Part shown: positions 56,370 to 64,000 of the stretch, one piece after another
How positions within the stretch are numbered: the first letter of the stretch is position 1
How the letters are laid out: every line of letters begins with the position of its first letter
Source: Malurus cyaneus samueli
Lineage: Eukaryota; Chordata; Aves; Passeriformes; Maluridae
Length of the DNA stretch: 64,000 bases
Direction of reading: 5' to 3'
Assembly (NCBI GenBank): GCA_009741485.1
Contig: VKON01002658.1
Span: 1,184,545-1,248,544 of the forward strand
Position numbers and translations under genes: made by a program
Notes under the pieces: model-generated
Database searches by the model: none
What the model saw: only the letters and a program-made list of their open reading frames with translations
Told to the model about the DNA's origin: nothing

Positions 56370-59300
56370 GCAGTTCCAAGGAAGGAATAAGTTGTGTGAA
56401 GTTTCCTGCTTGATATAGCAATACCGGGGCTGGTGTGTGGTTATAGTGATTGACTTTGGAGTTGAGAGTTTCTGGTGATATAGTTGTAGGGTAGAAGTAG
56501 AGCGTATATGTTATTTAGAAGTTCAGGATTAAATTGGCTCGGGGGGGTGCTATATAGTTGAAGATGAAGCAGATGAGTAGAAGGAGCTAGGCTAAGGGTG
56601 TAAGTGTGAGGGTCTTTGGTGGTGATGTCTATGGGGATAGTATGTTGAACGGTTGGAGAGAAGTCAGAGAGGCGAGAGTTTGTTGCAGGGGAAATGGTAA
56701 GAGAAGATCGAAGTGGGTCAGAGTGAAGAGGAACGATATTGTTGTGAGTCTCAGATCGGACATGAGCGTAATAGGTTTGTATGTAGCAAGTTTTGTAGTT
56801 GGTTATAGCAGGTTCCGATTGGATTGAGTGGAGTCTTAATGATTCGAGTTAGGCTTTGTAATATCCAGATGATGTCCCAAATACCAACTGATAGTAAATA
56901 TTCAGGGGTGCACCGTATTCGGTTAGATGTTTTTGTGCTGGCGTGTCGTCTGTTGAGGGGGCACACCACTATCTACACACAGAGGTTTTTGCTGCTTCTA
57001 CCCAGCAAAACAGTTTTTCTAAATCGCGGCAATTTAAATATAACCTTTGTGTAATGTGTGTGTGAGGGCGTATGGCTGTTTTGTAGTGCTGCATAAGGAT
57101 AGACTAAGGTAGACGCTTGCTCGCCTCCTGTTTTGGGGGAAGTTGGTCGTGGGTAATGGGGTATGGGTACATGCAAAAATTGAAAAAAAAGCTCATTGTG
57201 GTGCTAAATGTCTCATTGTCGCTCGGGTGCTCGTTCCTCAGGGTAATTGCAGATGCGGCAGAGCTTTACAATATTGATCCATCTTTCTTGTTCTGAATTT
57301 ATTGATGGTAATGTTATGAGGGTGATCGATATACAATTGGTAAGCTTGAGGGGCACGAGCCGACCTGCATGGCTGTGAAGATAGCATTTTTACCTGACTC
57401 CATTAGAATTTTCACGTGCATGTTGGGTCGATAGGAAGATGGAGGGGGGAAAGAAGTGTAATTATCTGTCAACCGTTTTTGTGATGTCTGAGTAGGGGAA
57501 GTCCAGCAGCATGTTTAGTAAACTGCTCAGGTAAATTTTTTGCATAATGCTTATACAGCAGTTTGCTTAAGTGCTACATCTTCAACATTGAGGATAAAGA
57601 ATATCTGAAGCATACAATCAAGACACAGAAACTTGGAAGCTCTCCTACTGACACGAACACACAGATCTTCACAGACAAGGGCTGCAGCTCACGTCTGACA
57701 CCAGGTGCAAATCTTCAAAAGCACCATTTTTTTTTTTTCTTTTCCTTTTAGTCTTTTTTTTTTTTTTTGGATTATCAATGACGGAGCAATTGTTATTTTA
57801 AAAAAGCTTCCTGGCTGAACTCTTCAAGCTGCTTGCAACTCCTTGTCAAGGCAGAGTTTCAGCCTTGAATGATAACTGGCTCATCCTCTGGTTTCCATGT
57901 CCTGGAGTATGAGACACTCAGTGCGTGACATCACAGCAATCACTATCCAACTCATGATTTTTTTGGGAAGGGTTGATTTCTATAAGCAGCAGTTAAGCAA
58001 GAATGCAACAATCAAATTCAGTTCTTGTATGCTGCCATATTTTTAACCACATCGACAAGAATGAGGACTTCATAGCTCTCCTCCACCAGCATATTTTTAT
58101 ATATTATCCTCACAGTACTGTCAGCAAACAAAAAAGCTGATTACCGTTGATATAAAAACAGCATCTTAATTTATTAAAGTAAATAACCAATTTGAATAGA
58201 CACCCAGAATGAAAAAGATTGCTCTTGCGCTCCCATAATTTTAAAAGATGCATTGAAGTAAGCATATAGCAGCATTCCCTTAACCCAGCATTATCATTTG
58301 TAAACTTCCTTGACAGTCTTGTACATAATCATACCGAACTGTTCTCAGGTTAAAATTATCTCTGCCATTTGAACAAAATAAATCCAAGTGAGAGTAGCCA
58401 GATGAAAAATAAGAAAGAACCTTCTAATAAAATATAATGCTATTCGGAGCAGTGAGAGACCGGCCTTCTTAAATTGGAAGAGATGTCCTACTTAAGTTTG
58501 AGTTGCAAGAATACTATACGATCAATCCTATGTCAGAACAAAACATAACTTTGAGGTTGTTAGAGGGCTAAATAACAATTTCAAACTAACTTCTGTCTGC
58601 CTCTAGCTACGTTGGGTAGGAAATAGACCCAGTCTTTTTTCGGCAGCATGTACAGTAAAGTAGGTTTAGGAAGGAAAAAAAAATAGAATGATATGAGTGA
58701 AGTCAATATTCTGATCAATCAGCATCTCTAACAAGTTCCTTTGACTGCCCCAGGCAACAAACAATCCTGACCATTCCACAAGACACTTATCAAGGCTGTG
58801 GAAGGAAGAACTCGCACAGCAAGTAGCAGGATTAAATGTGATCCCAGGCCACAGTGTGAACTTCTAGAATGTCTCAAGAGGAAGCAGATTTATTGTTTTA
58901 ATCGATTGCTAGATTCGTTCACTAAACTGTCAGTCTTTTGAAGGACTTGGGAGGGAGCAAAAGGTTTGGAAGGTTGACATGATTTCAAATCCCGCGGGCT
59001 GATAACAAGATGTTTCCAGTCATGAACAACGATTGTTCACACGAAAGTACAAGTTACCTAAAAAAGTCAATACAAATCTCTCCTTACAGGCAGAGTTACA
59101 CAAAGGGAGCGAGAATAAGAGTATATAACATGGCTTGGCAGATTTCTGAGTCAGGGTTCTCTCAAAGTCATTCCCCAGAGGAAATTGTCCAAAGATAACT
59201 AAGGCACAGAATTGCCAGGTTCCCTCCTTCATCATCCTTCAGGACGAATCTTTAACTATCCAGACAGCAAACTCTCATGAGCAAGCATTCAACCTCAGAG

Positions 59301-62272
59301 CAAACATTCCATAATTTTGCAGGTCAAGCTTGTGCTAAAAGTATTATCGATTCCATTGAAAAGTAACATACAATCATGTGGAAGAAACAAAGGCAGTATG
59401 AATTAACCAGGAGAAATGTCACCGAATAAAAAATCCTTAGGCTATACAAACGTCAGATAAATTGTTTTGGGTTCAGCATAATTTTCTTTTCTATGAGATC
59501 CATTAAGATTGTTGTGGACGCAAAGTGAAAAAGTTAGGTGTGGCACCCTCACCTCTCTGCAGCCCAGCTGATGAGAATTGTATCATCTCCTGGCAAAGAG
59601 AGCCTGGGACCACTCACAATTATAATGCTTCTTCTCTCATTAAAAGAGGAGAAAAGGCACGTCTGCAAAGCCAAAGAGTCGACCGACCGAACACAAGACC
59701 AGGTGCCGCCTCAGGAGTAAAGCATAAACACAGGACGGTGGGATGGTCTGTAAGCAAGCATCCCACAGGTGACCGAACAAAGAAAACACACAAAGACACG
59801 GCTGGAGAACTCTAAATCTCCTATCTCTGCCTTATACCTAAGAGAGAGGTTAAGATTGGTAAGTCCTGGTATACCTGTTTATCTTGCAAAAGGGTAGTTC
59901 TAAAGCAAAAAAGATGCTATCTACACTCCAGCTACAAACCAGTGCTGTCATCAAAAAGTCTCTTGGCTAAATCACAGGAAACAATCCAAAGAAGCACAGA
60001 AAGTTGCACAAACAATTTCATGGGTCGTGGCTTGCAAATGGCTTTAAATTTCATTTGATTTCCCTTCAAAATGTAATTTGTCGATTTAATTCCACAGCAA
60101 AGCCCAAAATTCACAGTCAGGTCCATTAAACATGTGTCTCAGCTAGGGCAAGCCAGGCCAAAAACACCAGCCATTTAGTCTATATTAGCGATCTCAGCCA
60201 CACAAGGATGTCCCTGCAGGTAAAACTGAGGTTATTTATAGGTCAAATAAGGAAGCCTAAATGCACTAAAAATCAAGCAAACTCACAATAAGTAGTGCCA
60301 ATTTAAAATGAGGTTTGTAGTTCACGGAAGACAGAATAAGAACAACGCCCCAATTTGAGTCATTATTCAAGAAATAAATATCAATTTCGTGTTCAATTGT
60401 TTCTAGATACAGTATTTTTGTATGAAATTCCCACAGTTATAATTGTTTCAAAGTCACTTCCTCAGTGCACTTTAAACTCTATTTTGTTCTCCAAGTTATC
60501 CCACACACGGCAGTTAACATTCTGGTTACGTAGGTCACCAAAACCTTGGCCTCATTTGCACTTAGTATGAATACTGTACCATTATTTGAAAAGGCAAATT
60601 AGAGGATTGTTTGTTTGGTTTTTTTTCCCAGAATTTCATTCTCCTAGACCCCAATTTAATATCTAACTCTCCCGCTGAAAGCAGCTGGAGACATTACGTG
60701 GGAATTGAGCTCAACAGTAAACACTTCAAAAAAGGTGCAAATTTGAAGTACAGGCTTATGAGAAACAATAGTTGCAGTCTTTTCAAAAGTAGGGTTGAAT
60801 GCAGGTTAGAGCAACCCGGAAAATAAAACAAGGGTGGAGAGAAACATAAAAAATCTGAAGGTATTACAGATTTTGCATGGAAAAGCTGGTTAGTTCAGTC
60901 CCCTTCTGAGGTTTCACTGATGGTTGAATTCACCAAACAATCAACGGTTCACGAGCTGCCCAGATTCTAGGGCTCCTCCTTACTAAAATGAGCTTTACTA
61001 TGGAACAATTTTTTTGAAAAAAAATCTTAATGGGGGGGCCCCCCCCCCAACAAGGGATCCTTATCAAAAATGTTAGACATCACTCGTGATCACAGCACAG
61101 CTTTTCATGAAAGCTGCCAAACTTCATAGGCTTGTGGAGTTTTGTTTTTTTTTTCAAAGCAACAAGTGGGTTTTGGTTTTTTAAGGAAACAGTGGGGAAA
61201 AACCTTGCTTCTTGAAAATCCCAAGGTGAAGCTGAACAGAGTAGATGGGTTCACTGCTGAGGTTTATACGCAGTAAAATTGTCAATTTAGAGACAACATC
61301 TACCTACCAGATGGCCTGGAGTACCAGGATCTTCGTGACCAACAGGAAGGTGTGACCAAGCTCTTAACTGGGATGTGATGGATCAGATACAAGTGGGTCA
61401 TCCCCACCAGAAAACAGAGGTCTGGCCAGGCCTGGTCTGCCACACACTGACAACGGTCGGCCTGGAGCGCGGTTGAAGCTGCTTGGATGGATCCTCCTTT
61501 CGTGACCGGGAAGAGAATGGCGGAGATGTTGGGCCCTGCCACACTAGCGCTTCCCATTTAATCCATTTAGATCAGCCTTGAGGGGATAAAAAGAGCTATC
61601 AGTTGAGGTACTCACAAGTATCTGCTATGAGGTGATGGTGCAGAGGATTGAGCCCAGAATTGAACAGTCGATTGTTGGAGTTTTTTGTTTAGCTTGGGAG
61701 ATAAAGTGGAAGCAATCAGGCATCTGGTTTAATAGCTCTTAAATAACTGGAGTAAAGCAAGAGTTTGCTGTTTTCACTGCAGCTTTAAGGTTAACCAGTG
61801 CAAAATAGATTGGTTTAAAGTAAAAAGTGAAAGATAATGACGTATAGGTTATTATCATAGCTGCACTGCAATCTCCTAAACACTTGCTTAGCAAAGAACA
61901 TTTCCTTTTGCTACTTAAATGAGTACCACTGACGTTTTCCATAAAACATTACTCATGAAATAGTATCAGTAAATCACACCTTCTTCCAAGCATCTACCAC
62001 TGTTGAAATTTCACAAGTTTCTCCATTAGTAAACATTCTCTGTCTCTCCCAGGAAGTCTCTCGTGTTAATGATTTACAAGAGTAGCATACTCTCTATCTC
62101 CTCACACCACATTTCAAGAATTCAACCTGTTTTATCATTCATTATAATTAAGACTGAATTCAAGTTGATTAGATCACTAAAAATTTAAACGAAAACCCTC
62201 CCTGTCTAGGCAAAAATTATTGAGCTTTACACAGCAAATGAGTTACTGCTCCGGTAATGGGATGCAGAATTC
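56370..62272 (+). repeat. Corrupted copy of 47916-53880 (probable unpolished-read insertion)
   Basis: Collinear, same-orientation copy of MED13 intron 2, exon 2 and part of intron 1. Matching anchors include TTCCAAGGAAGGAATAAGTTGTG (47916 region), CTGACACCAGGTGCAAATCTT (49010 region), AAAAGAGGAGAAAAGGCACGTCTGC (51072 region) and GAGTTACTGCTCCGGTAATGGG (53847 region). Differences are mostly one- to few-base deletions and insertions spread evenly, including in exon 2, with shortened homopolymers. The first 600 bases are far worse and G/T-rich. Length is 5.90 kb against 5.97 kb in the clean copy. Confidence 0.93.
61368..61576 (-). pseudogene. MED13: Broken duplicate of MED13 exon 2
   Basis: Corresponds to exon 2 at 52925-53159 but spans about 209 instead of 235 bases. 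Many indels shift the frame repeatedly. The donor reads CCCAG|TTAAG in place of CTCAG|GTAAG, so the GT is lost; the acceptor AG survives. It lies upstream of exon 1 and so could not be spliced into a normal MED13 transcript. Most likely an assembly artefact, not a biological pseudogene. Confidence 0.85.
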
Positions 62273-64000
62273 GGTGTGCATGCATTACAGATGAATCATT
62301 CAAATGAATAATTTTCTGGGATAATGACAAGGAAAAAAGGAGCAGCTTTCAAAGAGGAGACCTCACCACAGTTTTCTCAACCCCACCACCCAACTCCAGC
62401 GCTGGGAGTTTAGCAAAAACACTGTTTCCAAAAACTGCAAGGCTACAGTTACACAGTAACTCACTAAAGAAACATCATACACGACTCTGGTAACAAAAAG
62501 CAACAAAATGTCAAAGTAAGGGTATTTCAGTAAGGCCCGTGCCAAGCGCAGAGTTGCTCCAGCTGCAGCTTTGGGTGGATGCCATGGTAAGCCTGTCCGC
62601 CAAGGGCAGTCAGCTCTGCTCCAGAGCGGGCCAAAAAGCAAGCTGCTGCAGAGCAGAAATTAACTACTGAGCTCAGGATTTTGCGTACTTATCTGCACAA
62701 GTAAACTCTCAACGCATTTCAAGGTTAAACTGGTTGGTATTGTGGCATGCTCTTGTCATTTAACAAGGTCACGAATTTATTATGACACATCTATCACCTT
62801 CTAGAGAGGGAATGGAAAGGCTAATTCCACTTTATGCTAATTTTGGTTTAAGCATTTTAAGTAGCGAATGCCATGAGGGATGCTGAAATTGCAAAGATAT
62901 TGAAGGTACACACAATCTTGTCTTTGATGGTCACACGGCTGCCACTCCTGGTAGTCAGATGCTTAATTTACACGATCAAGCTGTGCTGCGCACAATTAGA
63001 GCAAGTTCCATGGTATGTCTCAAGATTATTCTTTCAAAACTCTCCTTCTTAGTTTTTGTTGAACCTCAGACAGCCCTTAGATGAAGCGGTGTGTATGGGG
63101 AGGAGAATTTTTCATCCAGGCTGAGATGAAATCAATGGAATTAAACTCCAATATCTGCTCACCAGGACACCAGTGTACGTGCTCAAGTGCACCTTGCCAC
63201 AGAAAGGAAGGGTAAGAAAAAGCTGTCCAGTTAAAGAAACGCCTCATTCCAGAAATTATTCAAATTCATGCAAAAAGAAAAAAAAGAAAGAAACACCAGA
63301 GAAAATTGTTCTTCTGAACTTTGAAGTTTTTATCATTTCACTTTCCCCCATATTTTAGTGGTGAAGAAAGCAAACATGAATCTGCTCACATCGTGCCAAC
63401 TTTATTTCTTTTAATGGTCAAAATTGGGTGTTTCTGGCATGAGAAACCCCTCCCATTAATAGACAAAATTGTAAACAAGCAACATTCATTAAAAGAGGCG
63501 GGAGAGGAAGAGGCACTTTTGTCTTCTAAGTCTGTTCTTAAAACAATAATTCAAATGTTCAATCTATAATGCAACAATCCAATAATACGTCTGCTGATAT
63601 TTCAAAGGTGCTAAGAGCCACAGATTTCATGTCTAGAAAGTGTTATGCATAGTGTCGTGGCACTCCTGAAGGTTTATGCTAGTACTTGTATTTGTGATGT
63701 AGTTCTCTGCAGCTGCCAACACCACTGGGGGTGGTTCGATCTCCTCGCACGCACTTATTTTTATTGTCATTCATAAACAAGGTTACAGCCCCATCGCCAC
63801 TGCTCCTGCCTCTCTTTACAGTTTCACATAATCAGAACAGAGCTTTCCCAAATATAGCTAAATATCAAGGGAATGAGAATTCATGAAAACAATGGCCCAG
63901 AAGGTATTTGGCATATGAGACATTAACTTTTTTTCAAGCAGCACTTTCTTTGATGTTAACAATTTTATTTGGAGGCCACCTGCTTCGTACTTCTGTTCTT
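62273..64000 (+). repeat. Corrupted copy of about 45520-47242, joined head-to-tail to the previous block
   Basis: After GGGATGCAGAATTC the sequence jumps to GGTGTGCATGCATTACAGATG, which matches 45519 onward, and stays collinear with intron 2 to the window end (GGAGGCCACCTGCTTCGTACT against 47211-47232). The error style is the same as in 56370-62272. It therefore continues the same read or contig piece and runs off the right edge. Confidence 0.92.

Noticed and set aside
56606..57054. Short open frames in the corrupted block as possible new genes
   Set aside because: They lie in the worst-quality stretch, a garbled copy of intron 2 with no splice sites or protein similarity.
56370..62272. A true ancient segmental duplication upstream of MED13
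   Set aside because: Indel-dominated, homopolymer-linked differences of even density, a quality gradient and an artificial G7C10 run fit sequencing error better than evolution. Kept as an alternative in the findings.

Overview
This is a vertebrate nuclear window, most likely avian. The exon-encoded proteins are near-identical to those of amniotes, the intergenic space and introns are compact for an amniote, and a CR1-like LINE fragment typical of birds is present at about 44.87 kb. Two neighbouring genes, both on the minus strand, account for almost everything: the 5' end of INTS2 (Integrator subunit 2, four coding exons in 256-2197, continuing off the left edge) and a complete MED13 (Mediator CDK8-module subunit, 30 coding exons from the ATG at 55075 to the stop at 6971). 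MED13 next to INTS2 is the same arrangement as on human chromosome 17q23. I reconstructed all 30 MED13 exons by eye from GT-AG sites and reading phase. They join without a frame break into 6540 nt, or 2179 residues plus stop, against about 2174 residues recalled for human MED13.

Layout from left to right: INTS2 exons 4 to 1 (256-2197); a GC-rich INTS2 promoter with a palindromic CRE (2198-2360); an AT-rich stretch; a 41-42 bp GC-rich minisatellite (2632-3340); the AT-rich MED13 3' UTR (about 3341-6970, end uncertain); MED13 exons 30 to 4 (6971-32275), with a 37-bp minisatellite in intron 8; two long introns (intron 3, 11.2 kb; intron 2, 9.3 kb) holding exon 3 at 43464-43632; exon 2 at 52925-53159; exon 1 at 55010-55075; and a purine-rich MED13 5' flank up to about 56369.

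The remaining 7.6 kb (about 56370-64000) is not normal sequence. It repeats intron 2, exon 2 and intron 1 of MED13, with very many small indels and substitutions. First comes a copy of about 47916-53880, then, after an abrupt jump near 62272, a copy of about 45520-47242. Homopolymer shortening, single-base deletions, a strongly worse G/T-rich stretch at its left end and an artificial G7C10 run make it look like an unpolished long read used to extend or fill the assembly, not an evolved duplication. The order of the two blocks would nevertheless fit a read crossing the head-to-tail junction of an 8.4-kb tandem duplication that contains MED13 exon 2. I found no novel gene system. The sequence-quality anomaly, the two minisatellites and a 153-bp intronic direct repeat are the points most worth checking.

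Together, MED13 (CDK8 kinase module, a reversible brake on Mediator-RNA polymerase II contact) and INTS2 (Integrator, which processes snRNA ends and terminates paused polymerase) both regulate RNA polymerase II. They are transcribed in the same direction, with the MED13 3' end facing the INTS2 promoter.
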